64,000 bases of DNA from Amoebophrya sp. A120 (lineage: Eukaryota; Sar; Dinophyceae; Syndiniales; Amoebophryaceae), in assembly GCA_905178155.1 (NCBI GenBank), contig CAJINV010000005.1, positions 8,120,515 through 8,184,514 on the forward strand, read 5' to 3'. Under the pieces are notes generated by a model. The model was not told the DNA's origin. It was given only the letters and a program-made list of their open reading frames with translations, and made no database searches. A program made the position numbers and the translations under genes. Shown here in pieces: positions 12,152 to 24,200 of the stretch; within the stretch, counting starts at the first letter, position 1, and each line of letters starts with the position of its first letter.

Positions 12152-12204
12152 TCTTGCAAATTTATTCAGTTTCTTTCCGAATTTCCTTCTTGGGGAACGA
12201 GTTA
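12152..12204. repeat. direct repeat copy 2 (about 53 bp)
   Basis: Second copy of the block at 10974-11027, in the same orientation about 1.18 kb away. Confidence 0.7.
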
Positions 12205-12735
12205 TTTTTTACGGAATCGGAAGAACAACAGATCATGTTTCCACTTCCTGCATAACTCAAGGGCATGGAAAAGTTCTGCATGCAAAAGTTCTGCAGGATT
12301 TTTATTTGCGCGTCGAACTATATTTTCATCTCGTCTGGTGGTCAGTTACTCTTGCTCTTCTTGCAAGAACGAAAATTATTCCAGATTCGTGCTGTGAGAT
12401 CATGCTGAGTTTGTTGAAACAAGTACTCAATTTCTTGCGGAGACATTTTCAATTCGGGTGGGCGTCGAGAGGACTTATGGATGCATTTTTTTCAAATGAA
12501 CGAATTTTGCTTCTCTGTTAAAACGAGTGATGGATCGATTGATGTATGGTGAAATAAACTATCTCCTTTTATCAACGACCAGCACTTCTTATCTGCGCGT
12601 GATGCGACTCCGTGAAATAAATTTTTGTTCGCTAATTTCAAAATGCAAACTATCTTCACTCGTGCTAGCGCTACCACCACCACCACACACGGTAATTAGT
12701 TTGTAATGTTATGTAGCTGATGCTGAAAGAGTTGT

Positions 12736-13978
12736 CTATGACATACATGCAAGACAAAAAGACACTGTAGTAGAACTGTACCTGTTGTAGCTGTTCTCAA
12801 AATATCAAATGCAAAAATGTCTGGGTCTGGAAACTTGTGACGCTGGGTGGCGTAACATTGTGAGGCCACAAGTGCTGGCTCAGCATGACAACTTCCTGAG
12901 CGTCTAGGTGTTGCCTATTCTGCATCACGAACTGCGTTTCTGCATGACAGAAAAGTGGGGCTCTTGGGTAACTTGCATGACAGATTCAAGAGTCGTGCCA
13001 GACAAGCATGACAAACATGCATTCTTCCAGACCCAGACATTTTTACACATGATACAAAAAACGCGAATTTGTTATCCTTCGGTCCGATTAAGTTCACATT
13101 GGTATGCATTGCAAATACCGATCTGGGTCAGGGAAGAATGCGAGATTTGTCATAGTAGTCTGGCATGACACTGAGCTCTGATGTACTATTGCGTGACCAG
13201 CAATAGCTCCTCTTTGATCTGTCATGCAGGAACGCTGTTTGTCATGCGAAAAACGCAACTACACAAGGCCACGGAAAATCAATCTGTCATGCTTGGTGGT
13301 GCATGACACCAGTGTGCTTTCTATTCTCTGGCATGCATCAGTACAAGTTTTCAGACGTCCAGGGATATTTGCAGTTGATACTTGGCGTTGAGACTCAAAT
13401 TCCCCAACTCAAACTTTGGCGTCGCAGAGGGTGCGGGTGCGGGGGCACTCTCGCTGTAGAAGGCGTAACTTGGCTTCGAGCCGGTAGTAACCGTGTTAAC
13501 CATGGACACCCCGCTCTGGTCTTCCACATCGGTCGTGGGGTCTTTGGTCTGATTTTGTTTTTATGCGTCTCTTGCATCACAAAGAAGACGTGTCATGCTG
13601 CGTCTGCTGTTCGAAGAGAAAACCATTATTTAACTAATCAAAACAGTCTAGATACTAAGACGTTAAATGTAAATCAAAACTATCAATCTATACCGCGTTC
13701 TTCTCGCCACCACCCCCCTGTAAGCTCGCCGTGTTTGCCGGAAAAAAGGAAAACTGCGGTGCGGGTAACGCGTAGGCCGTCGGTCTGGCGAGCTGCAGCA
13801 GAGGTTGTGGCGCCGCAGCGCTCGAGGACGAGCTCTGATTGTTTGGCGACGCCAAATTGAACATTTTCGGCTTCTTTTTAGGTCCGATCGATGAACTAAG
13901 CAGCTCTACTCCTCGTCGCAAAAACAGCTGATATGGATCTTCATACCCGAAAGACCTCAACTCTAGTTGGAATTTCAA
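12736..13978 (-). CDS. hypothetical Ser/Pro/Ala-rich protein
   Basis: Four exons: 13694-13978, 13381-13548, 13055-13102 and 12736-12797. They are joined by a GT-AG intron (13549-13693, GTATAG donor) and two family A introners. The sum is exactly 185 residues plus a TAG stop at 12736. The sequence is low in complexity: a Ser run, Pro/Ala-rich PTAYALPAPQFSFFPANTAS, and a C-terminus NLIGPKDNKFAFFENSYN. I recognise no domain. The start is the upstream Met of the frame; an internal Met (MFNLASPNNQ) is an alternative. A last GTACAG donor after ENSYNR would allow another 3' exon. Confidence 0.6.
12803..13054. mobile_element. introner, family A
   Basis: Perfect duplication CAAAA (12798-12802, 13055-13059); intron of the 185-residue hypothetical gene. 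Confidence 0.9.
13103..13380. mobile_element. introner, family A (diverged ends)
   Basis: Duplication ATTGG/CTTGG (4 of 5). Removal gives NLSLNANVNLIGPKDNK in frame. Confidence 0.85.
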
Positions 13979-14339
13979 TAATTTTCATCGCACTCTGTGT
14001 GAAAGAGCAAGGTGATACTGGAAACGCTCCATAGAGCTGGCTGAAGAAGCAAAGCTTCTGCTTCTTATCCGTCATTGCCAATCAGCGGTTTTAAAATCCG
14101 TGGTGCACGACACAACGCAACCAATGCCGACCACCGCAACTCCAACGGAGCACCTCCGTCGAACACCAGGCAAAAGCCGGAGATATCTTCTGGCAAATTG
14201 GGTTTGGAAACTCTCGCGACCTTGTTGGCTTCAGAGCCCGCGCAGGCGTAATGCTCAACGGCGCTTCTTCACCTTCGTCTTGCCAAAAAGCCACTCGCGT
14301 GGGCGGGGCGTGCCGGGAACCACGCCTGGTCTACGCCGC

Positions 14340-16020
14340 CTGTGATTGCCCTATGCACAGCTGCGGCCTGACTGGGAGGCGGCGCGATTCGCGAAATCAA
14401 GACTCGGCGCGCGTCGCCGCGCTTGCCCGGGAACGGGCTGCCCCAAAAAAAAGCCAAGGGCGGGAGCGCAGTGGCCTCGCCCGGGGGCGGCAGCAGCCTG
14501 CAGCCTGCCGCCCTGAAAGCGGCGGAGCGCCCCCCCACCCGCCCGGGGCCGGGCCAAGGGAGAGCGGGGGCGCGCGGCTAGCCTAGGGCTGGCCGGCCAT
14601 CTCGTGGCTGATGGTCGTGCTCTGCTCAAACGCGCCGCCCTTTACATGCGCGGGGATGGAATTGGCGGGCCAATCTTCGAACGCGGGGCGCCTGCGTAGC
14701 TGCATCCCCCAGCGCCCGCGGCGTCCTTGCGGTAGGGCCGGCCAAGTCCTGCCCCAAGAGCAGGAGGCGCCGGGCGCCTAGGCAGGGCCGCAGGAGTTCG
14801 CCGAGGCGTTCCCGGGGGGGCCGGGTTACCGGAGTGGCGGCCGCCTCGGCCGCCTGCGCCTTCCGCCGCATGGCGGCAGCGCCCAGTAGGCGGGGGGCGG
14901 GGAAAGGCAGAAAAGGCGGCGGCGCGGCGCTTCGCGAGTGGCGGCCTTTTTGTCATCCCGGCGCGCGGGGCCGCCTGCCTGTCCATGTTCTGGCCCCCGG
15001 ATATCGTGCCGCGAAACCGGGGGCGATGATGACGGCGCTGCCGGTGAAGATGAAGAAGGCGGACGCTGCGCGCCCCTCCGCCGGAGTTGGCGAAAAAGGT
15101 CCTGGATGAGGAGGCACCGAAGGGCGGGGCCTAATTTCCCAACCTGCGGCACGCCGGCGCCGACGTCTCGGCACGCTGCACCCTCGCGCCCCTACTTCTG
15201 CCGCACGTAGGAACATGCCCGGGAATTCACAGGCCATGGCGCAGCATCTCGCTCCGGCGCGTGCTGCGACTGCGAAAGTATTCCCGCGAGGCAACTTTCT
15301 CGGCCCCCCGCATGAAGGGCGGCGCGCCCTTTTTCCGAATGTGCTCGCCGCCGCCAATGCACTGGCGGACTTGTCTGCGCTGCTCCTGGCCGGCCTTCTG
15401 GACGACGGGCGGCAGAAAAGCACCGAAGTCGGGGCGCCCCCCTTTGCTTCTCCCAAGAGTATTCGCATTCGCCCGGATCGATCTTGCATCAATGTGGGCC
15501 CGCCCGGGCAGACGGACAAGCCTGGGAAGACGGAGCCGGGCGACGGCGCGGCCGTCTTGGCGGTCCGGCACTGGGCTAACTATCCAGCTCCGCCGCCCTC
15601 TCCAGCAGCTGCGCCCCTCTGGCCTCCGCGGGTTTCAACTTGCGCAAGACATGGGACCAGAAAAGGGCGGCGGCCTGGCAAGGCTGTTGCGCGAGCGAGC
15701 TGCCGCGCAGCCCGCCGCCTGGTGGGCGTCGGTATCGGCTGGGCCGGCCTGCCTGGGGCAAAACCGCGCCGGAGGTCCACCGGAGAGGTGTGGCCCATAA
15801 ACATGCGCACGCAGGCCGGCGGCCTCGGCCAGCTTGGAAGGGAAGGGCGGCCGCCCGCGCTTGGTTGCCCGGGCCCCGCGCGCAGCGGGCAGCGGCATGA
15901 CTGCAAGGACCAAAAAGCGCGCGGGCGCGCGCGCTTTTGCGCGCGCGGCGGCTCGGTCTCGCGCCTGGTATCATCAGCCAACTATAACAAAAACGCTTCG
16001 CCGCCATGCCGTCGTCACCT
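14340..16020. other. GC-rich intergenic island
   Basis: A strongly GC-rich block lies between two minus-strand genes. Open frames occur in all six frames (up to 303 codons at 15215-16126 plus), as expected where AT-rich stop codons are rare. None shows a domain, and no introner occurs. A GCGCGC-rich palindromic stretch lies near 15915-15950. Confidence 0.5.
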
Positions 16021-16282
16021 CCTTGGAAGGCCTTTGCCACGCACTGACTCCATTTCCGCGAAGAAACTTGAACACAAAATGAGAAGGACACAAAGAAGCG
16101 CAACTCAACTTCTCCTCAGTATCTAGTCCTTGAGGAGGCGGATGGTCCTCCTCGACTTGTTTATAATTCGTTTTGACTTTACTAACAGCGGAAAATTATC
16201 AATCAACTATGCGCAACTCCCTCAGGCCACAGTGCTGCGCTTCGCGTTCATCGAAATCAACAGTAACTACACGAAAAACTCT

Positions 16283-19200
16283 TCAATTAAACATCTTCGA
16301 AAAGCAGGCCGTGAACGCGTTTTTGTTCTTCGGTTTTTTCCTCTTCTGAATCCGCGGGTCTTGTTGCTCCGGCAGACCCCGAACTTTCACGAAGGTAGGA
16401 ACGCCTGGATGAAGATTTTATTCATTTTGTTCATTTTGTCATCATGCTAGAATGAACCCGCAATACAGAAGGACGAGCCCCTTGTCATGCGAAACCAAGC
16501 ATTTCATATAGAACAACAAAACCGATGAAATAACTCTTACGATTGGGATCCTCGTTTTCCTCCTCTTCCTCCGCCTCGTCCGGACTTCCGACAAATCCCA
16601 AAGGCGTCCCTGCGTTCGCGAAGAACTGATCGCGATTGTAGTCCCGCTGGTTGTTAGAAGAGTAGTCGTTAAACTGATTCTCATTTGTTCCACCACAACC
16701 AACATCCGCAGTAGTATCGTTGTTTCCGGTAATTTATCAAATGTAAAAATGTCTGGGTCTGGAAGAATGCAATATTTGTGATGCAGTTTTTCCATGACCC
16801 ATGAGGCCTGGAATGCAGCACCTAGCACGACAAACGCTGTGAGGTGTCTATCATGCCTATTCTGCATGAGAAACTCCCTGTCAAACTGTTCAAAAGTGGA
16901 CATCTTTTGGTCATCACGCAACACAGATTTTTGCATGCTTCAGATTTAATAGCATAACAAGTTGCATTCTTCCAGACCCAGACATTTTCACATTTGATAT
17001 AATTTGGTTGTACATGTGGTGGAATTGCGTCGCCAGCGGATTCGCGAAGAGAAAAGAACCGGATTGATTTTCCACCCCGTCATTTTGGTTCAACACCGGC
17101 GTACTCGGAGCGGTGAGATTATTTCCCCCCTCACCGACCGCCGAATTTTTCGGTTTTGCCTGCACGTAGAAATAATCGGTGATGGAGGTGGCTACCGCGC
17201 CGACCGCCGTGGTAGTCGATTCTGGCGGGTCTTGTTCTGAAACTGGGGGCTTGGTGTTCTGTTTCTCCGTGGGGAAAAACGAGCTAGAAGTTTTTATCGC
17301 AAGAAAAAACTGCTTCACTGTGAACTTGTGGTGCAGAAAATGGAACACAAGACTATTTGTCTTGCTCCAGCTGCAAGACATTGGATTTTCAAGCGTGTTT
17401 TTCCTTGGGAAGCGCGCATGACAAATTTTCAGTGTCATGTGTAACAAACTTGTGATGCAGATCTTGCAAAATCATCACAGAGAAACAGTTTTTTCGTGGG
17501 ATAGTTGTAGACGAGGGTGCAATACTAAACGCGGCTGCTGGAGTGCCTGCCACTGACGTTTGACTTGCTGGCGCAGCCGCGCTGTTGTGAATTTCAAAAG
17601 ATTTTTTTTCTTATTATCTTGCACAAATTAATACTTATTCCGGACGCATACTAAGTAAACCGATTGCATGGTAGAGGTGTTGGTGGTGTTGGTGGTGGTG
17701 GTGGCTGTGCCATATTAAAACTAAAACTAACACTTTTTCCGACCTAAACCAACGAAAGAACTCCGAGTTGTTCGTGTGACCTGGAGAGTTCTTCTTGCAG
17801 CGATGCCTCAAATTCGATTTGTCTTGCAGTTGATCTTGGTTTATCTTCACAATGAAAGGGACGATCATTCTAATTCCCCCGCTCCCGTAGCCACGCACCA
17901 TAGCTCTTTGGCCATTCGATTTTTACAAACCCGCCCTGCTCATCACGGTGGACGATGATTTTGTCATCCGGCTTCACTGCCTCTTCCAGAAACTGCAAGA
18001 CCATCTTGCCCACGTGTTTCATGGGAAGCTGCACCTCCTCAAAGTCGTCGGTCGTTACCACGATGCAGCCGTTTTCCCGATCTGTATCACACGAAAAAAG
18101 TGTTAAAAGTTACACATTTGTTGTCAATTGATTCAGCAGCACAAATTTCTCATCTGCATGAGAGGGAAACAAACCTGCATTGCAGAAATCCCACGAAATA
18201 AAAGCACGTATGAAACAAGGCTCGTCCCGTGCATATCCGGCATAATAGAGCTTATCTGTCATGCCACGCCTGCAACGCAATGTGTAGCTGTAACACTTTT
18301 TTCTTGCGATAATCTGCGTAGCTGAAGTAGTAGCCCGTCTTCGACAATTTTTATCCTGTGCAAAAGTATCGTACTCGTAGTAATTGCAGTCATGCATTAC
18401 AAGTCCTCTTCTTTAGGTAAATCCGCATTACAAATTTCATTTCTCATGCTGAGAAAATTTGTAATGCATTTATACGAGTACGATACTTTTGCAATGCATA
18501 ATTTTACCACCCGCACGACGTCCTCGCAAAAGTACTTGCTGTAACCCCCCGCCCATGCATTGCAAAAGTACCGCACTCTGTTACTAATTGCAAATAGGCA
18601 TGACAAATGTTTTTTCTCAAGCTAAAACAGCATTGTAAATTTCATTTGTAATGCTGATCTGATTTGTAATGCAATTTATACTAGTACGATGCTTTTGCAT
18701 TTGATACCGCCCGGTCCGCCCCGGTGATTTTCTTGTAGTCTACCTTGTAGTGAACCTGGTAGCGTTATCCAGTGCAAATACATCTGGGTCTGGAAACTTG
18801 TGATGCTGAACTGTGGATGCCTGAATTACTTCCCAACGCACCCCAAGCATGACAAGTTTGCCGAAACACCTTTCTCATAGGCGGCCCCCATGAGAGACTG
18901 CGCTTTTGTATGACAGAAGGGGGCGTCTTTATCTTGTTAGTCCTGCAATACAGATTTTACAGGAGTGTAGGATTCGCACTACAAGCTCCAAGTTTCCAGA
19001 CCCAGACATATGTACATTTAATAAGCGTCCCTTCTTGTACGGTTCCCACCGGACACACAGCCGCAAATCCGGGTCGTTGCCCTCCTGGTAAATCATTCCC
19101 GCACGGAGATCCACCGCTTTCGTTTTCGTGCCCATCTGCGCTTCGAGCATTCGCGGGCAGGTTCGCGTGAAAAAGGTGCGACGATTTGGGAGGTGGCGCT

Positions 19201-19492
19201 GGAGGAAGGTAGTAGATCCAGGTGCGCAGTGGTTTTCGTTGATACGCCGGGGCAGGAAAAAGCTGCTGCTGCTTCCATGGCCTGAAAGCGACGTGCTGAT
19301 CGGACGCGAGCTGTTGCCGTAGTAGGGTGCCACATCCGCGGTGACAAGAACACGCGCGCGTGTAACCACGTATGGCTGCCGGCCTTGCTGCGCGACGAGC
19401 GCCGGCCCTCCGAGGCGTACCGACCCAAAAGCAGCTGCTGCACTCCGGGAAGCAATTGCTTCCGGCCGGAGTGCAAACCGAAGCGACGCCAT
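16283..19492 (-). CDS. EF-P-like translation factor, organelle-targeted, with disordered C-terminal tail
   Basis: Ten exons: 19024-19492, 18707-18765, 18501-18553, 18312-18351, 17899-18084, 17781-17844, 17504-17581, 17000-17294, 16541-16734 and 16283-16404. They sum to exactly 509 residues. Residues 1-100 are Arg/Ala/Ser-rich, like a mitochondrial presequence (MASLRFALRPEAIASRSAAA). An EF-P N-terminal (KOW-like) domain follows: VDLRAGMIYQEGN, VRWEPYKKGRYQVHYKVDYK. Then comes an EF-P OB-like segment (YYFSYAD, DDFEEVQLP, FVKIEWPKS). The usual third EF-P domain is not recognisable. Instead a Ser/Thr/Pro/Asn-rich tail of about 220 residues follows with no stop. GT-AG introns lie at 17845-17898, 17582-17780 and 16405-16540. 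The tail could belong to a separate gene, but the frames join exactly. EF-P is assigned by pattern only. Confidence 0.6.
16735..16999. mobile_element. introner, family A
   Basis: Perfect duplication TAATT (16730-16734, 17000-17004); in the tail region of the EF-P-like gene (minus). Confidence 0.9.
17295..17503. mobile_element. introner, family H
   Basis: Ends carry AAAAAACTGCTTCACTGTG and CAGTTTTTTCGTGGGATA. Duplication GTTTT/GTTGT (4 of 5). Removal gives SSTTSSSFFPTEK in frame. Confidence 0.88.
18085..18311. mobile_element. introner, family G
   Basis: Ends carry AAAAAAGTGTTAAAAGTTAC and GTAACACTTTTTTCTTGCG. Perfect duplication ATCTG. Intron of the EF-P-like gene. Confidence 0.9.
18352..18500. 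mobile_element. introner, family D
   Basis: Perfect duplication ATTTT (18347-18351, 18501-18505). Removal gives RVVKLSKTGYYFSYAD. Confidence 0.9.
18554..18706. mobile_element. introner, family D
   Basis: Perfect duplication CCGCC (18549-18553, 18707-18711). The first base is C instead of the usual T. Only 48 bp from the previous introner. Confidence 0.88.
18766..19023. mobile_element. introner, family A
   Basis: Perfect duplication AGCGT (18761-18765, 19024-19028). Removal gives PYKKGRYQVHYKVDYK, the EF-P-like core. Confidence 0.9.
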
Positions 19493-21259
19493 TTGGTGTT
19501 ATTGGTGCAAGGTTTCTTCCTACCTGCTGTCTTTTCTTTTTATCGGATCATTCTCGCGCGGCGCCGCTGAAGCACCGGAGTTTTTTGGTCCTCAACCCCT
19601 CGAATTTTCTCTCGTCTGACGGTGCTGATTCTGTGACAGTATAATTGAATGCTGGCGCTATAGTACTACTTGCAAGTACCTAAATAAATGCGACGTTGAA
19701 ATCTCAGCCCTTGTTGGTGAGAAAAGGGGCAGCGTCTCCTCCACGGAAACATATTTATGAACACCCAGCTAAAACCATGCGCCGAAAACGAAGCACTACA
19801 CCCGTGCCGCGGGCTGCAGAGACACAAGGAAAGACAAAAAGCAGAACCACGATGAGGGCGACTTATTGAAAAACCACAGTTCAGGAGTTACGCGCGAAAC
19901 CATGATCATGTGCGGAAGTTTTTTTATGCCTGTTAGTATATGGATCTCGATGGTAAGAGTCTGAACTATCCGTTGATGAGTAAAGTAATATTTCAGGATC
20001 TAGAGGCTGTTGCCCCTTTTCCGTTTGAAAGCAAAAGCGGGTGAAAACAAATAATTCATCATTTGTAAACCACAAAGCACTATGTGGGGCGGGGGGGAAG
20101 AAAGAAAACCAGAACGCTACTATTTCCAGGTGTCTGCTGGGGACAAAAGTTGTAACCACAAGTGGGATGCCTACCTGCGCTTTCATCGATGCAACAAATG
20201 CACTATCACAGGCCGCGGCAGGGGTAGTTGTGCCTTCGATTTTTTAACGCCAATAATATTTTCCTCTTGCTTTGAAAATAATCTTCAGAGCATGACATAT
20301 CCGTGCGAAAAGGTTTTCTACAACAGCAAAACTTCTGAAATGATCCGTGTACTAAATCCTTGTGATGTTGTGACCAAAAAAATCTTGATTTTCATCCGTT
20401 GAGGAGCGGAGCCACTCTTTCGATTCGCAAAAGAGTCCTCAACTACTTCGAGTGTATTTACATACAGTGATATTTTTGATTTTGACCAACATGTTTTCGA
20501 AAATAAATCAGGAGATGAATACCGAGCAGTAAAAGAACCTAGGAATACAGTAAAATTGTATTATTCTACTAAATTCTTCAAATTCGTCTAGATTTACTTC
20601 GAAAACTTGAGATTTGAGATTTTTTAAGTTGCCTAGCGCGCGCGGTTGACCACGATAAAAAACGTGGTCCCAAAGTGAGATTTCTAAGTTAAAAGTTGCC
20701 GTGGCGTAATGACCGACTAACACTTTTGACGTCTGTCCGTCGGCCGAAATAATTTAAAGAGAGATAAGATTAACAGTTGTTTAAACCAGCCTCGCGGATA
20801 TTGGAACGATGCCTTTTGTTGCGAGAAAAAAACAGTTTCCAATATCAGCGGAGACTGTAGTAGCGAGACGATCCTGAAGTACTGTGATTTGCTTATTTCA
20901 AAAAAAAACCGTGCGGCTTGAAGAGGACGAGCGCGAGATTACAAACGGGTAGGACAAAAAACGAAGGAAAAGGTATTGTACGGTGTAGAAATAATAGGTA
21001 AAATTTGGTGGGTGAAACGGTTCTCAAAATTATTGTTCAGAATACTCTATATTACAGGTGTGGTGGCAAGAAGTACTGCGACTGCCGTTTGAAAAAGTCT
21101 TTGTTAATAACTGATGGCACGGCATACGGTAAAAATAGCTGATTCAAAAAATCCTCCAAACTTTGATGCTACATGTGTCAAGAGTTTGTTGTTTCCGTGT
21201 GGAGGTAGTTCTTGTAGCGAGAGAAATACAGAGAGATAAAACTACCTGTTTATACTCAT
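19493..21259. other. intergenic DNA, no confident gene
   Basis: No introner and no recognised family. A plus-strand frame at 20082-20402 encodes 106 residues with clustered Cys/His (CNHKWDAYLRFHRCNKC) but nothing else supports it. Confidence 0.35.
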
Positions 21260-24200
21260 TTAAAACACGCTTCCGTCACTTCTGATCTTGATCGGGGGTC
21301 CACCAGATTCCGGTCGCAATTTCTTCGCGATCACCCGGCCCGCACGCCAGGTACCCCCCTCCAGCGCCTGCGCGACGGTGTCAATGTGTCCCTTTCGCTT
21401 TTCCATCAGCTTCTTCGCGATCATGTCAATCAACACAATCGTCAACGCGCGCCACTCGACGACTAATTCCGACCCGACGGAGTGTATCCCGTGCAAAAGT
21501 TGTATCGCACTCGTAGTAATTATCGCAATTATGCATGCGAAACCTGGTTTCCTTACTGATTCACCATGACAAATTCCATGTGTCATGCTGAGAAAATTTG
21601 TCATGCGATTACCACTAGTACGACTACACTGTTGCAATTCATAGAGTGCTCCGCCTGGTGATTCTCCGGATTCCGCAAGCGGATCAGGCCGGAATCCACT
21701 AACAACCCGCCATTTCGGTACTCCGCCAACCCCGTCATCTTCAGATTTTCCGGATTTTGGATTTTCTCCAACCCAAACCCGGTCTCAATGACCTCGATCA
21801 CGGAGTAGAGCAGCCACTGCGTCAGTTTGTGAAAGGACACGAGGTCGGACCCGGGGAGGCCCGGTTTCATATCAAACAAAAAAAAGTTCGTCACGCTCAC
21901 TCAACATGCGCATTTTTGCAATACAAAACTGTCTGTCATGCGTAAAAATGCATCACAGCCAAACTTCATAAGGGATTTCCCTGGTGTTTTTACAATACAA
22001 GAAAAACCTGTGATGCTGGAAAAATTTCTCATGCAAAACCTGCAAGTTAGTGACTGTGACAAACTTTGTTCTTTCCATATTTCACGAGTTTGCTGTAGTG
22101 CCAGATATCCCCCGTCTGGATCCCGGACGCGTGCTTCGGCCAGATCGGCTCAATCCCGTGGGCGACGCACTGCCACAGGCTGGAGAGGGTGATGTTTTTC
22201 GGATCTTTCTCCTTCGCTTGTTTGAGCACATAGTCGTATCAAATGCAAATATGTCTGGGTCTGGAAGTAGATTGCCAGGTCTGTCATGCATATGTTGCAT
22301 GGCCCGCCATGCCTGTAGTGCATGACTTTGCATCACAGATTTTTGGAAGGCTTCCTGATGCCTATTCCGCATGACAAACGCCCTCCCCGTGTAGCACAAT
22401 CTGGGCTCCTGTTGCTGGTCATGCAATACAGATTTTTTTAGAATCCAAAGATAGCATGACAGGTTTGGATCCTCATCCTTCCAGGCATCCAGGGATATTT
22501 GCAATGCATAAGTCGACGAGATTTCCCGGCCGGGGGAGTTCACTACCGAAAAATTATCAAGAAGGAAAATCCCCCCTCCCCATATCAAAACGGAAATCTG
22601 TGATGCAGATTTGTGGTCACAAATCAGCTTTGTCATGCTAGAAGGAAAGACGTGCGGAGTGTAGTGCCGGCTGGCGTCGGAAAGCCTTGCGCCTTCAGCA
22701 CGACAGAGAGCAACTGGAAGTGGGAAATAGCATGACAGATTGCCTACAAACGAGGCCACAACTGCGGCCCTTGGCTTTCTGGCATTACAAGTCGATTTGT
22801 GTACTCAAATACAGCATGACAAATTTCGTTTTTGATATGGGGAGGGGGGATTTTTCCTCACAATAAAAATTTCGGGTTCTTCTCCAGCGCTTCACCTTTG
22901 ATAGAAGTTTGTTTCAGAAAGATAACTGATAAAGATGGCGCGAACTGATGCCTCTTGTGAACAACAAAAAATCTCAGTATTGGCATAGCAAAATTTGTCA
23001 TGCAAAAACTCAAACAGTAGATCTAGTTCTATTGCTAAACCACTACGCAGCTGTATCAATTCTATACCTAATTTGTTCAGCAACGCCAATCTCCCTTTCA
23101 CCGCCAACAATTTGTTTGACGTGGAAATTTGGAACCCCTTGGTCAAGTCCTTCTCTGTCAACTGCTTCAAGGCAAGCGAATTGACACGGTACGGCAACGC
23201 TTTGTATCCCACGAAAATAAAACTGCTTCACTGTGATGCTCTTTGTTTTTCAAGATCTGCATCACAAGTTTGTTACGCATGGCACTGAAAATTTGTCACG
23301 CGCGCACTTCCCATAGGGAAAAACACACTTGAAACTCCAATGCTCTATGCAGGTGTAGCAAGACAAATAGTTCCATGTTGCATTTTCTGCATCACAAGTT
23401 CAGAGTGAAGCCGTTTTATTCTCTTGCGATACTTTGTCAGAGGAGAACAACCCGTCCGCGAACATGTCCATCGAAGCGACCGCAAGTATTCTGAGCAAAA
23501 GTATCGCACTCGTAGGAATCGCAATCATGCATTACAAATCTCCATCCCAAGGCTAAACAGCATGACAAATTCCATTTCTCATGCTGAGAAAATTTGTAAT
23601 GCAATTACTACTAGTGCGATGCTTTTGCAATTCGTAGCAAGCCCCTCGGAACTAGTGATGATCTTCCCCTCGCTCATGTACTTCCAGTCGGGGCCCGCAC
23701 CGGCATCGACTAACACGGACACGAAGACTATCATTTGTAGAAACGTCCCCACCCCAGAGTTGTAATGCAAATTTGCATGCCGAGAATGTTTCTCATGCAG
23801 AGAACCATGAGAAGCAGTCTCTATTGGTGTTTTGCGATTTGTGATGCTCAAATCCGTATGGTGTGCTAGATCTGTGATGCTGCTGCACTAGCTAAACACG
23901 ACTACACTACGAGCCCAAGTTTGTCATGCGCAACAGCCAAAGCTGGTTGATTTGTGTAGCAGGTTTGCCATCTTGACTCTGAGCTGGGGACGTTTTTGCT
24001 CACCATAAAGACCAAATCGATGATTCTCTTCGTCTTTTCAACCGCGTCTAACTGCTGAAATCCGTCAGACTCGACCCACTCCTGGAACTTCGGCAGGTTC
24101 TCGAGGTGGCGCATCTGAGGTGGATGTGTTTTTAGCTTGTTGTTTTCCTACTTGTGCGGGCCGGGAGGAAGAGGAAGATGTTTGTCACAGTACTATCCTG

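Larger units (their letters stand above)
10217..12735. other. intergenic DNA between two minus-strand genes
   Basis: I recognise no gene. Open frames at 10928-11542 and 12024-12521 lack family motifs and introners. The stretch near 11940-12090 repeats the word GTGATCCTA several times. A 50-bp direct repeat is listed separately. Confidence 0.4.

Noticed and set aside
15215-16126. 303-codon plus-strand open frame
   Set aside because: It lies in a GC-rich island where all frames are open; no domain, no introner, and equally long frames lie on the other strand.
20082-20402. Possible zinc-binding 106-residue protein
   Set aside because: Clustered Cys/His only; no known spacing, no introner, and AT-rich codon use unlike the neighbouring exons.
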